Source: a virus | IMG/VR virus record: IMGVR_UViG_3300018875_000003 | Coordinates: 52,981-116,980 of that record | DNA: 64,000 nt | Reading direction: 5' to 3' (one strand) | In this document: piece by piece, positions 39,876 to 48,533 of the stretch | Numbering within the stretch: the stretch's first letter is position 1 | Layout: every line of letters begins with the position of its first letter | Program-made: the position numbers and the translations under genes | Notes under the pieces: model-generated | What the model was told of the DNA's origin: nothing | The model's database searches: none | What the model saw: only the letters and a program-made list of their open reading frames with translations

Positions 39876-41110
39876 TGGACGACTTTGATTTCGATGACTT
39901 GGCAGATGTCGTGCCATATGAAGATGATGCACCTGTGATTGATCTGACGCCTGCTCTTGAAGCGGCCGCTGCTGCCGAGATGTCCAGACGCGATCCAAAC
40001 AATACCTTTCTGGCGCTGCGGTCTATTGCGCTGAATCCGCCTGAACTGGGAGCTGAGCTGCCTGATCTTTTCCGTCAGCCCATGCCAGACCTTATACAAA
40101 GCTTTTCTGCTGCTCTTGATGATTTCAACGACATTTATCTGCAGCAGCGCATTACGCCTTATGAGCATACGCAAAACGTACTTGCTCACCGACATTACAA
40201 AGAATTATTGGAGGTTCTTCACATGCCAATCCCTAACCCGAACAAACCTGGTGAAATGGATTACGTGGATTATTCTATCGTCCACAAGACGGTCATGAAT
40301 CCAGATCACATTTATTCTTTTGAGAATATGTCCACACAAAAGGTCGATTTTTCCCTGGCTATTCTGCCGGATGACGATCGCCACATTTACTTCGTGTCGA
40401 AGTTGCCGGAGGAAATCAAAACACCGGTTGAGCGAGATGTGTTCGAGAAGTTAATGTCGGACATCGTTCATGCCGACGCAAACAAGAATTTGCGCATCGA
40501 GCAGACACCCCTATTCAGAGAAATGACCGGACGATCCATTTCCGAATACATTCTTCAGCAGAAACAACAAGGTCGCTTGTTCCTGAAAACCGGAATCCAT
40601 GATTACGACAAAGGGCTGGGCCTGATCCGAGATACTTTATCCGGAGAAGAAGTTGGCGTATTCGAATCCATGCAGATCATTGTCGAGAAGAATCGTGATT
40701 CTAATTATTACTATATCCACGATGTCACGATGTCGATCGGCAATGAAAGCACCATTCTGGATAATATCGATCGGTATGTGTTCGTCTTTTACAACACCGA
40801 TGATAACATCGCCTATTCTCTGACCAATGTTAAGGCTGCCGCACCTGAATCTTCCGTTCTGGCTTCCTTCTCCTTGCGTCTGGAGCCGACCAAGGTATCC
40901 ATTCAGAAGGATATGGATATGACGCAATCGGATATGATCAAGGAGGCATCCAGCTCCCGTGAGAAGCTGAAGAACCTGACTGCCGATGATGTGTTCTATC
41001 CGGAGTACAAAGAGAAGTTCGTTTCCGACCGAAGTGCTATTCTTCGTTCCAGTCAGAAGCGCGCGGAGCAAAACAAACTGGAAGACCTATTTACTGATAT
41101 CGAATTTTAA
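39875..41110 (+). CDS. Unknown 411-aa protein
   Basis: The protein starts MDDFDFDDLADVVPYEDD, overlapping the stop of the NrdG-like gene. The N-terminal 60 residues are acidic and Ala-rich; the remainder looks alpha/beta, with several Asp-rich strands and a charged C-terminal helix (ILRSSQKRAEQNKLEDLF). It does not resemble NrdD. Coupling to the radical SAM gene suggests a shared role. No family is recognised. Confidence 0.65.
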   Translation: MDDFDFDDLADVVPYEDDAPVIDLTPALEAAAAAEMSRRDPNNTFLALRSIALNPPELGAELPDLFRQPMPDLIQSFSAALDDFNDIYLQQRITPYEHTQNVLAHRHYKELLEVLHMPIPNPNKPGEMDYVDYSIVHKTVMNPDHIYSFENMSTQKVDFSLAILPDDDRHIYFVSKLPEEIKTPVERDVFEKLMSDIVHADANKNLRIEQTPLFREMTGRSISEYILQQKQQGRLFLKTGIHDYDKGLGLIRDTLSGEEVGVFESMQIIVEKNRDSNYYYIHDVTMSIGNESTILDNIDRYVFVFYNTDDNIAYSLTNVKAAAPESSVLASFSLRLEPTKVSIQKDMDMTQSDMIKEASSSREKLKNLTADDVFYPEYKEKFVSDRSAILRSSQKRAEQNKLEDLFTDIEF

Positions 41111-41136
41111 TTTAACCGTCTTGAGGAGGACTATAC

Positions 41137-42780
41137 ATGTCAACTGCTATTCAACAATCATCTGTGGACGAACTTTCTGTGCTGCTTAATTCGCGGCACA
41201 GAGCCATTCTGGTTAAAACTTACGAGGAATCCCGCTTTATCGAAAACTTGAAACACATCGCCCAGGAGAAGGGCTACCAAAACGTATACTTCTGGTCTGT
41301 CACTTCGGGGCTGGTGGATGCCATCACCGGCAAAACAAGAGAGAAAGCGGACAATCCGATTCAGCTTTTCGATGCAATCGCCAAAGACGACAAGCAGAAC
41401 ATGTATGTCATCCGCGACTTCCACGATGTCTGGCCAAATGCGCAGGCGAAGCGTAAAATGCGTGACTGGCTGGAAACGCCAAGCAATGTATACAAACCTA
41501 TCATCCTGACTGCACCGGAAGCATCCATTCCACTGGAGCTGGAAAAACTGATCTCCGTGATCAACTTTGACCTGCCGGATCGTGACCGTGTAACATCACT
41601 GCTCGAAGCCAGCTTGAAGATGCTTCAGAAACAAGAACTGCCTGTTCCCAAAGGGCGCGAATATGATGCGATCGTGCATGCACTGGTGGGAATGACGCAA
41701 AACGAAATCACCAACATCCTGCGCAAATCGATTTCCAAACACAAAGCTATCGTGTTGTCGGAGATCGTGGCTGAGAAAGAACAAGTTATCCGTAAAACCG
41801 GTCTGCTGGAGTATATCACCAAGCTCGGCAACATGGATAATGTCGGCGCAATGGATCGATTTAAAGAATGGGCGGACGATGCGTATTATGCGTTTCATCC
41901 CGAAGCCCGTAACTATAATGTCGATCCGGTTCGTGGCGTGGTTATGGCGGGTGTACCGGGTACCGGTAAATCTCTGACAGCGAAATCCATCGCTCATCAG
42001 TGGAACCTTCCGCTTCTGAAGATGAATATGTCCGACATCATGGACTCCAAAGTCGGCCAATCCGAGAAGAATATCTCTCGTGCATTGAAGCTTGCTGAAC
42101 AGGTGTCTCCGTGTGTTCTCTGGATGGACGAGTTCGAGAAGGGTCTTTCTGGTATGTCCAGCTCTGATAAGTCGGACTCTGGTACCCTCTCCCGCGTGGT
42201 TCAGGAAATCCTGACGTGGCTGTCTGAGAAAGAGAAGCCCGTATTCGTTATTGCCACAGCGAACGATATCACCAAGCTGCCGCCCGAACTGACTCGCGCC
42301 GGTCGTTTCGATGAAATCATGTTCGTCAGTTTGCCGCACACGCAGGAACGCGCGGAGATCCTGGGCATTCACCTAAAGAAGCGCGGATACAAAATCATTG
42401 AAGGCGAGTCGGAGGAACTGGATACATTTAATCAGATCGACCTTCAAGACCTGGCTTCCAAGATGGAAGAGTTCACCGGTGCTGAAATTGAGCAAGCAGT
42501 GTCCGAAGCCGGCCGACGTGCTTATGCTGCTTTCCGCAAGGCACAGCGCAAGTCTCACTATATTGCGCTGGCAGACCTTGAGGAGCAGGCTGAGAAGATC
42601 GTTCCGATCGCTAAGCGAAATCCATCGCTGGTCAATGACCTGCGCGAGTGGGCCAAGCATTCTGCGGTCTGCGTATCCAGTGCAGAGCACAATTATCTGC
42701 ACAATGGACAGGCGTCTACGCCGGAATCGTCTAAAGCAAGCCCGCTTCGCATCCTTGGTGATGAGATCGAATTTAGCTGA
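41137..42780 (+). CDS. Ycf46-type AAA+ ATPase
   Basis: The 547-residue protein has an N-terminal alpha/beta domain (1-200) without a P-loop and a C-terminal AAA+ module: Walker A GVPGTGKS (272-279), Walker [11 protein letters not shown] (D331, E332), [21 protein letters not shown] with sensor 1 and arginine finger, then a helical lid and an acidic tail. This two-domain layout with one dead and one live module is that of Ycf46. DUF1257 (Ycf35) and DUF2997 genes follow at 43257 and 43731. AGGAGG precedes the ATG. Confidence 0.82.
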   Translation: MSTAIQQSSVDELSVLLNSRHRAILVKTYEESRFIENLKHIAQEKGYQNVYFWSVTSGLVDAITGKTREKADNPIQLFDAIAKDDKQNMYVIRDFHDVWPNAQAKRKMRDWLETPSNVYKPIILTAPEASIPLELEKLISVINFDLPDRDRVTSLLEASLKMLQKQELPVPKGREYDAIVHALVGMTQNEITNILRKSISKHKAIVLSEIVAEKEQVIRKTGLLEYITKLGNMDNVGAMDRFKEWADDAYYAFHPEARNYNVDPVRGVVMAGVPGTGKSLTAKSIAHQWNLPLLKMNMSDIMDSKVGQSEKNISRALKLAEQVSPCVLWMDEFEKGLSGMSSSDKSDSGTLSRVVQEILTWLSEKEKPVFVIATANDITKLPPELTRAGRFDEIMFVSLPHTQERAEILGIHLKKRGYKIIEGESEELDTFNQIDLQDLASKMEEFTGAEIEQAVSEAGRRAYAAFRKAQRKSHYIALADLEEQAEKIVPIAKRNPSLVNDLREWAKHSAVCVSSAEHNYLHNGQASTPESSKASPLRILGDEIEFS

Positions 42781-42795
42781 TAAGGAAGTGAATAT

Positions 42796-43158
42796 ATGGC
42801 TTACTGTCGTGAAGAAGCCCGCCGTAAAGCGCTGGAGATGATCCAGCCGCTGCGGCCAGACACACAATCTCAGCTCAGCCGAGCGATTAATTTCGCCTTG
42901 GAAGAGCTTCGTGATCTGGAAAGACAGATGAAAGAGATTAACGAAAAGCTTCAAGATAACGTCATCTATTCTGAATTGAAGCCGCCGTTCATGGAATCCT
43001 TCAATGTGTTCGCAGCAAATGCTTCTTACCTTATTCAAAGGACGTATACGGAGGAAGAGCTGACTCAGCTGCCAACAGACGTTTATAACGAAGTCGTCGA
43101 GTCACAAAAAAAGCGCGCAGGTCTGCTGCGTGCTATAGCCGGAAAATATAATCTGTAA
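42796..43158 (+). CDS. Coiled-coil protein in the Ycf46 cluster
   Basis: The 120-residue protein starts MAYCREEARRKALEMI. A coiled coil (about 30-60, LEELRDLERQMKEINEKL) is followed by a helical end with basic residues. AAGGAAG precedes the ATG 15 bp after the ATPase stop. It may be a structural partner of the ATPase. Confidence 0.62.
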   Translation: MAYCREEARRKALEMIQPLRPDTQSQLSRAINFALEELRDLERQMKEINEKLQDNVIYSELKPPFMESFNVFAANASYLIQRTYTEEELTQLPTDVYNEVVESQKKRAGLLRAIAGKYNL

Positions 43159-43256
43159 CAACCTGGGGAACCACACGGCACGTTTTGGGTGCCGCCGCGG
43201 CAGGCGCATGACGGTGGGGTTAGGGCGCAACCACTATATTTCGGGAGGAATTATCC
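43159..43256 (+). other. GC-rich structured leader before the DUF1257 gene
   Basis: This 98-bp gap is unusually GC-rich for an intergenic stretch here. It contains CGGCAC-gttttgg-GTGCCG (43178-43196) and further GCCGCGGC and GCGC elements, ending at GGGAGG before the DUF1257 start. It could be an RNA regulator, a processing site or an internal attenuator. I cannot match it to a known riboswitch. Confidence 0.4.
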
Positions 43257-43655
43257 ATGTCTCACTTTCAAGCTTACAAATGTGAAGTCAACAACGTCGA
43301 ATTTTTGAAGAAGGCTCTGCAAGAAATGGGCCTCGGCTTCAAAGAAAATACAACTGTTACGGACTACTACAAACAAACGCGCAACGTTCGTCTGGCTGTC
43401 CTCAACAAAGAAGGTAAACTGGTTCCAATCGGTTTCCAAGAGAACGTCGTGGACGGCAAAGCCAAACTGGAATGTGTAGCGGACTGGTTCATGACTGGCT
43501 TTTCCGAAAAGCAATTCACTAATCAAGTAGCGCAGCTGCACGATAAGTACATGGTTATCGACATGTGTGAAAGCAATGGTTTCTCGATCGACTATGACAC
43601 GATCGCCCGCAACGATAAAGGCGAGCTGGAACTGGTCGCTTCGACCTGGATGTAA
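43257..43655 (+). CDS. DUF1257/Ycf35-like protein
   Basis: The 132-residue protein starts MSHFQAYKCEVNNVEFLKKALQEMG, the hallmark start of DUF1257 (Ycf35). NVRLAVLNKEGKLVPIGFQENVVDG, ADWFMTGFSEKQF and GFSIDYDTIARNDKGELEL follow as in the family. It is a small alpha/beta protein of unknown function found next to Ycf46-type ATPases and DUF2997 in many bacteria. GGGAGG precedes the ATG. The conserved neighbours strengthen the call. Confidence 0.82.
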   Translation: MSHFQAYKCEVNNVEFLKKALQEMGLGFKENTTVTDYYKQTRNVRLAVLNKEGKLVPIGFQENVVDGKAKLECVADWFMTGFSEKQFTNQVAQLHDKYMVIDMCESNGFSIDYDTIARNDKGELELVASTWM

Positions 43656-43730
43656 TCTGCCCGGCTCCGGTAACGGGGCCAACCCTTTTCATCTAAATCA
43701 TCATACTTAAATTTACGGAGGTAGCTTAAC

Positions 43731-43937
43731 ATGGAAGAGAAAAAAGTGAAATTTACAATCGGTAAAAGCGGCGGCGTCGCTTTCGAAGTACTCAACGGAC
43801 AAGGTGAAGATTGCACCAAGGTTACAGAGAACATCGAACTGCACCTGAATAACGTCGGTACGCAAATCGATGAAGGCAAGAAGCCTGAGTATTATGATGG
43901 CGGCGGATTTACCGACGTCTTCAACGACATGAATTAA
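43731..43937 (+). CDS. DUF2997-like protein
   Basis: The 68-residue protein starts MEEKKVKFTIGKSGGVAFEV, then NGQGEDCTKVTENIELHLNNVG and PEYYDGG, matching the short DUF2997 pattern (beta strands, G-x-G-x-x-C-x-x-x-T, helix). DUF2997 is typically adjacent to DUF1257. The single conserved Cys may be functional. CGGAGG precedes the ATG. Confidence 0.75.
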   Translation: MEEKKVKFTIGKSGGVAFEVLNGQGEDCTKVTENIELHLNNVGTQIDEGKKPEYYDGGGFTDVFNDMN

Positions 43938-43938
43938 C

Positions 43939-44214
43939 ATGCAGGATCTCGAAACTCAGCTGCAGATTGTTAAGCATGCTGCTCAAATCCAGGATGACCG
44001 CAGAAAAGATGAGATTGATATTCAATCGAGTATCATCGAAGACCAGAAAGCGGAAATCGAGCGACTTCGTGGCGCATTGAGCGAATGTATTGAGGATTTC
44101 TATATCGTTGCTTCTGCTGGCTATCATGAAGCGATGATCGAAGAAGCCAACAGTGCAGCGGTTAGAGTCCGAGAAGTCTTGCAAAAAGGAAGTGTGACAG
44201 ATGCAAGTAAATGA
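43939..44214 (+). CDS. Coiled-coil protein
   Basis: The 91-residue protein starts MQDLETQLQIVKHAAQIQD one base after the DUF2997 stop, so reinitiation is likely. It is a near-continuous coiled coil (about 1-55) with a helical end. It overlaps the following membrane-protein gene by 14 nt. Confidence 0.6.
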   Translation: MQDLETQLQIVKHAAQIQDDRRKDEIDIQSSIIEDQKAEIERLRGALSECIEDFYIVASAGYHEAMIEEANSAAVRVREVLQKGSVTDASK

Positions 44215-44530
44215 TTTTGTTACCTATGCTTCGCTGTCTCTTCTTTTTAGCATACTCATTGCGGTCGCGAAGATACTTCCTCGCGATCCGCAGTATGATA
44301 AAAAGCATAAACGCGGAACATTCATCACTGTAATTATGTTCATTTCAAATATCGTGTATACCGCAGCATTCGGTTGGAACGAGGTAGCTCAATCTGCTAC
44401 GGAATGGACACTGGATATTATCAATGCCATTGGCATAATGATCGGTCTACGTTTGATGTTCGCCGGCGTTATGCTTAAAGGCAAAACGAAGGAGAACAAT
44501 CGTGACCGAACAACAGAAGAAAACGACTAG
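44201..44530 (+). CDS. Three-span membrane protein
   Basis: The 109-residue protein has hydrophobic spans at about residues 8-26, 42-60 and 78-94, a basic loop (DPQYDKKHKRG) and a charged tail. AAGGAAG precedes the ATG. It overlaps the ThyX-like gene by 29 nt. No family is recognised. Confidence 0.62.
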   Translation: MQVNDFVTYASLSLLFSILIAVAKILPRDPQYDKKHKRGTFITVIMFISNIVYTAAFGWNEVAQSATEWTLDIINAIGIMIGLRLMFAGVMLKGKTKENNRDRTTEEND

Positions 44531-46085
44531 ACGTACTACAAAGAAAGTTGCCGAGCAGCCGGAGTTTCAGCTGACCGCGCCTGATCTGTCTCCATTCGTA
44601 ACGAATCCGGACGGAAATGTATATGCAATCACCAATCTGCCGGAAGAGTTTATCGCCGTGCTGTTTGCCTGGGTGAGTCGTTCACCGAAGTCATTCAAGG
44701 AGCATCTGCAGCAAGCGATTCAAGATGGGTTAATCGATGCGGCGGACGTGAATGCCGCTGGTTTTGAAAAGCTGTCAGAGAAAGCCAAAGCATTCCATGA
44801 GAAATGGACGGTTGCCTATGGCCATTCCTCTGTCGCTGAGCATGCTGTATCGCATGTCGGTATCGAGAAGGTGTCCAGATTGGCCTCTGCGGAGCTGGAG
44901 CTGTCCAACACCTTCTACTCCATTACCGAGTACTCGCAGCGCTACCAGAAGCCGCAGCGCGGTGACTGGCACAATCCATTGCCACAGTCGATCCCGAATC
45001 CGAATGGTATCACTCGTGATATGGTTCCGAATCCGCTTTGGCAGGAGTACGAAGACTTTATGAACGAATGCTATGATGTATTCGAGCAGCTGATCGACGG
45101 CGTATACAAACACCTGAAGGAAAAGGATAAAGACTTATTCCATCCTTCATCTGGTTTGTCGGAAGCGAAGCGCGAGAGCGATCTGATGAAGCTTGCCTTC
45201 GAAGATGCTCGCTACGTGCTGCCGATGGCTATGTATACGCAGCTTGGCATGACTGCAAACGGTCGCAGTTGGCGCGATGGCATTGCCGAGATGGGCGCAA
45301 GCCGTTATCCGGAAGTGAAGCAGCTGGCTGATGACCTGAAAACGGAGATCACCAAGATTCTGCCGACTCTGCTCAAGCATGCGACACCTTCTCAATATAA
45401 GGTGAACAGCAAGCAGCGCACGGAATGGTTGATGGCGGATCAGCCCGTTGCAGACTACGCGGTGAATAGCCAGGTTGTCCTGCTGGATGGGCCAGACCCA
45501 ACGCATGCGATCAATTCGGTTATTGCCGGCGCAATCTCTGAAGTAACAGGTATTCCTTATACGGAAGCTTACAGTCGCGCCCGTGTCATGGAAGACAAAA
45601 CGGGTTTCCTGCAGGAGATCCTGTTCGAAATAGGCAACCATGACGCGCCGCCCGAATATTTCCGTCAGGTAGATTTCAAATTCGACCTGCTGGTTTCCGA
45701 AGCCAACTGGCATCAGTTGCTGCGTCATAATCGGAAGACCGACTTTGTATTCAGTCAGCCTTCTCCTGATCATGGCGTGACCGTGCCGCCGCGCATTATC
45801 GAAGCTGGGCTGCAGGGGCTGCTGTTCGATCTGGCTGAGAAAGCAGAGCAGCTGTTCAAGAAGCTGGCTTCTGAGAAGGAGACCGAAGCTGCGGCGCCGT
45901 ACATCATTCTGAATGCGTTCAGGCGCCGCGTTATTGCTCACTTCGATCTGTGGGAGGCTTACCATCTGATTAACCTCAGAACGAGCGAGGAAGCCCAGTG
46001 GGATATTCGCCAAACGTTCGAGGAAGTATATCGCCAGCTGTTCCAGCTGTATCCGTTTTTAATCGGTTCAGCAAAAAGACGATAG
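44502..46085 (+). CDS. Tandem ThyX-like protein with altered active sites
   Basis: The 527-residue protein starts at GTG after AAGGAG. Two ThyX-like halves can be seen. In the first, GHSSVAEHAVSHVGIEKVSR is followed by YSITEYSQRYQ, which aligns with ThyX S-x-N-E-x-S-x-R-Y but with Ser135-Asn136-Thr137 where RHR belongs; VLPMAMYTQLGMTANGRSWRD follows. In the second, LLRHNRKTDFVFSQPSP keeps RH but not RHR, and AFRRRVIAHFDLWEAYHLINLR follows. ThyX makes dTMP with FAD; canonical activity is doubtful here. Length is about twice that of ThyX. Confidence 0.68.
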   Translation: MTEQQKKTTRRTTKKVAEQPEFQLTAPDLSPFVTNPDGNVYAITNLPEEFIAVLFAWVSRSPKSFKEHLQQAIQDGLIDAADVNAAGFEKLSEKAKAFHEKWTVAYGHSSVAEHAVSHVGIEKVSRLASAELELSNTFYSITEYSQRYQKPQRGDWHNPLPQSIPNPNGITRDMVPNPLWQEYEDFMNECYDVFEQLIDGVYKHLKEKDKDLFHPSSGLSEAKRESDLMKLAFEDARYVLPMAMYTQLGMTANGRSWRDGIAEMGASRYPEVKQLADDLKTEITKILPTLLKHATPSQYKVNSKQRTEWLMADQPVADYAVNSQVVLLDGPDPTHAINSVIAGAISEVTGIPYTEAYSRARVMEDKTGFLQEILFEIGNHDAPPEYFRQVDFKFDLLVSEANWHQLLRHNRKTDFVFSQPSPDHGVTVPPRIIEAGLQGLLFDLAEKAEQLFKKLASEKETEAAAPYIILNAFRRRVIAHFDLWEAYHLINLRTSEEAQWDIRQTFEEVYRQLFQLYPFLIGSAKRR

Positions 46086-46102
46086 CATGTAAACATCCTT
46101 TA

Positions 46103-46125
46103 TGCTAAAATAGTAATGCGTTACA
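46103..46125 (+). promoter_or_regulatory. Extended -10 promoter with palindrome
   Basis: TGCTAAAAT is an extended -10. AGTAATGCGTTACA (46112-46125), a one-mismatch palindrome copy, follows directly. It precedes the 69-residue gene at 46153. Confidence 0.55.
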
Positions 46126-46152
46126 TTTTCGTAAAAAGGATGTGAAACAACA

Positions 46153-46362
46153 ATGGCAAATACGAAAAAGATGGCTGAAGTTTTCGAGGAAGTTCTGAAA
46201 AAGTATGTCGGTGCAGAGAAGAGCTATGTAGGCACTATCGCTGGTGGCGGTAATGATTATAAACGCAATCTTCAAATCACGGATGAACATGCAAACACGT
46301 TCCGCAGACGCTTCAACGAAGCGATGGCAGAAGGCGAACCAGCAGTGGAGCCGACTCCATAA
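46153..46362 (+). CDS. Small unknown protein
   Basis: The 69-residue protein starts MANTKKMAEVFEEVLKKYVG. A charged helical start is followed by GTIAGGGNDYKRNLQI and an acidic Pro-rich end. It has its own promoter with operator and a terminator, so it is a regulated single-gene unit. AAGGATG precedes the start. Confidence 0.62.
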   Translation: MANTKKMAEVFEEVLKKYVGAEKSYVGTIAGGGNDYKRNLQITDEHANTFRRRFNEAMAEGEPAVEPTP

Positions 46363-46382
46363 TTCAGCATACGATCGATCTG

Positions 46383-46406
46383 GAAAGCCGCATAATTGCG
46401 GCTTTC
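46383..46406 (+). terminator. Rho-independent terminator
   Basis: GAAAGCCGC-ataatt-GCGGCTTTC is a 9-bp perfect stem followed by TTACATAA, a modest T-run. Confidence 0.65.
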
Positions 46407-46457
46407 TTACATAAAGGGAATCTTTATGATTTTATATTCACAACAGGAGGGTCATAG

Positions 46458-48446
46458 ATGGCTATTGAGGAGAGAGAAATTAAAAACGTGGTATCGATGG
46501 AAAAGGTAAGGGAGCTGCTTGACGAGTTGAATCCGGAGCAGCGTGTTGCAGCAGAGGCTATCTATGGCCCCGTCCTGGTTCTCGCAGGTGCCGGCAGCGG
46601 TAAAACTAAAACGCTGACGTATCGAATCGCTAACATGTTGGCGCAGGGTGCGAAGCCATCCGAAATCTTTGTGGCCACGTTTACGAACAAAGCCGCCAAG
46701 GAAATGAAAGAGCGTATCGCGAAGGCAGTCGGTGAAGAGACCGTTCGTGATCTCTGGATGGGGACGTTTCACTCCCTGTGCGTTCGCATTCTGCGCAAGC
46801 ATGGGCATCTGCTCGGTTATGAGAGCAACTTTACGATCATGGATGCCGGCGACTCGCTGGACCTGATCAAGCGTATTTATAAAATGCACAATGTCGAGGA
46901 AGGAACAAAGCCAGGTTTAGCTATGCACTATATGGACAATGCTAAGAATAACCTGTTTACGCCGGACTACTGCATGCACGAAGAAGCAGAGACAGCTAGT
47001 GACCGGATGTGTTCTCTGGTTTACCGCGACTTTCAGATGATGGCGAAGGAAATGAATGCCATGGACTTCGGTGATCTCATTATGAATGTCGTTACATTGT
47101 TGGAAGAACATCCAGATGCTCGTGAGTACTGGCAGACCCGGTTTAAATTCGTTTTGTCGGACGAATATCAGGATGCCAACCATGCTCAGTATCACCTGCT
47201 TCGGCTGCTGGCATTCCCACATAATAATATCTTTGTCGTGGGTGATCCCCAGCAATCCATTTATAAATTCCGGGGTGCTGTAGTAAACCTGATTCTCAGC
47301 TTCGAATCACAGTATTTCCCTTGCACAACGGTCCGGCTGTTTAAAAATTATCGATCGAACCATGTTATCGTTCGGGCTGGCAATGAGCTGATGAAGCAGA
47401 ACAGTCATGTTCGACTGGAACTGCAGGCGCACAACCCAGAGATGAACGTGCATCCGATCTTGATTATGAAAACGCAGAATGAGCAAACGGAAGCTGCATT
47501 TATCTCGTATCAGATTCAGAAAATGGTCAAAGCCGGTACGCATTCTTACGGCGACTTTGCGATCTTGTATCGCACCAATGATCAGTCTGCCCCGTTCGAG
47601 CAAATGTTTATGCACAACATGATTCCGTACAAGGTAGTGGGCGGCACCGGCTTTTTCCAGCGGGAAGAAATCAAGGATGTTGTCGCTTATCTGAAGTCGA
47701 TCGTCAATCGTAAAGACGATGGAGCCATCACTCGAATTATCAATAAGCCATCTCGCGGCATCGGTGACACAACCGTAAACCATATCGTAGAATACGCCAA
47801 CAACAATAAAGTTAGCGTAGCCCGCGCGATGAAGAACGTCGATGATATCCCAACGATCAAGAAGGGTCCACGCGGCAGAGTACGCGATTTCCTTGGTATG
47901 CTGGATCACTTCGATTCCATGACTCATCTGGATATCCGCAGGTATGTCCATTATGTGCTGGAGCAAAGCGGCTACATGGCGATGTGGGCCGGAAAGAAAG
48001 ATAAAGAAGCCGAGGAGAGAGTAGACAATATCAACGAGTTTCTTCGTCTTGTCGAGCGATATAAAGAAGAAAATCCAGATAAAACGTTGACGGATTTTAT
48101 GCAAGAAATCTCCCTGCTTATGGACTTTGATAACAACGAAAAGGATAACGCTGTCCGGATGATGTCCATCCACGGCAGTAAAGGATTGGAGTTCCCGGTA
48201 GTCTTCGGTGTTGGGATGAACGAAGGGTTGTTTCCTTCCTGGAGAAGCTTTAATCCAGAGGACGTTGAAGAAGAAAGACGTCTGGCTTACGTTCTTGTTA
48301 CACGAGCGGAAAATCAGATTATTTTAACGACAACCCGCGAACGAACCAACTTCAAAGGAGGCAAGACGGCACAGGATCCGTCCCGCTTCCTGGATGAGCT
48401 GCCAGAAGAATTAATTTTCCATTCCGAAATTAAACCAAAAAGTTAG
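46458..48446 (+). CDS. UvrD/PcrA-family helicase
   Basis: The 662-residue protein has the superfamily 1A set: a Q-motif LNPEQRVAAEA, Walker A GAGSGKT (44-50), FTNKAAKEM (Ia), LSDEYQDAN (II), VGDPQQSIYKFRGA (III), LFKNYRS (IV), VRMMSIHGSKGLEFPVVF (V) and EERRLAYVLVTRA (VI). It should unwind DNA 3' to 5' in repair or replication. It is slightly shorter than PcrA (about 730) at the C-terminus. GGAGGG precedes the ATG. Confidence 0.92.
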   Translation: MAIEEREIKNVVSMEKVRELLDELNPEQRVAAEAIYGPVLVLAGAGSGKTKTLTYRIANMLAQGAKPSEIFVATFTNKAAKEMKERIAKAVGEETVRDLWMGTFHSLCVRILRKHGHLLGYESNFTIMDAGDSLDLIKRIYKMHNVEEGTKPGLAMHYMDNAKNNLFTPDYCMHEEAETASDRMCSLVYRDFQMMAKEMNAMDFGDLIMNVVTLLEEHPDAREYWQTRFKFVLSDEYQDANHAQYHLLRLLAFPHNNIFVVGDPQQSIYKFRGAVVNLILSFESQYFPCTTVRLFKNYRSNHVIVRAGNELMKQNSHVRLELQAHNPEMNVHPILIMKTQNEQTEAAFISYQIQKMVKAGTHSYGDFAILYRTNDQSAPFEQMFMHNMIPYKVVGGTGFFQREEIKDVVAYLKSIVNRKDDGAITRIINKPSRGIGDTTVNHIVEYANNNKVSVARAMKNVDDIPTIKKGPRGRVRDFLGMLDHFDSMTHLDIRRYVHYVLEQSGYMAMWAGKKDKEAEERVDNINEFLRLVERYKEENPDKTLTDFMQEISLLMDFDNNEKDNAVRMMSIHGSKGLEFPVVFGVGMNEGLFPSWRSFNPEDVEEERRLAYVLVTRAENQIILTTTRERTNFKGGKTAQDPSRFLDELPEELIFHSEIKPKS

Positions 48447-48533
48447 CATCCGTTGATACTTTTCGTTTATAATGCAAGTGGGGGAAAGCCCTCTACGGGG
48501 CTCACAATAAACGAAACGGGAAGGAAGAACAAT

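Noticed and set aside
39875-41110. NrdD partner of the radical SAM activase
   Set aside because: At 411 aa it is too short and lacks the glycyl-radical end and the nucleotide-reductase motifs.
47307-48173. A long minus-strand frame inside the UvrD-like gene
   Set aside because: The plus frame has every helicase motif; the minus frame is a shadow.
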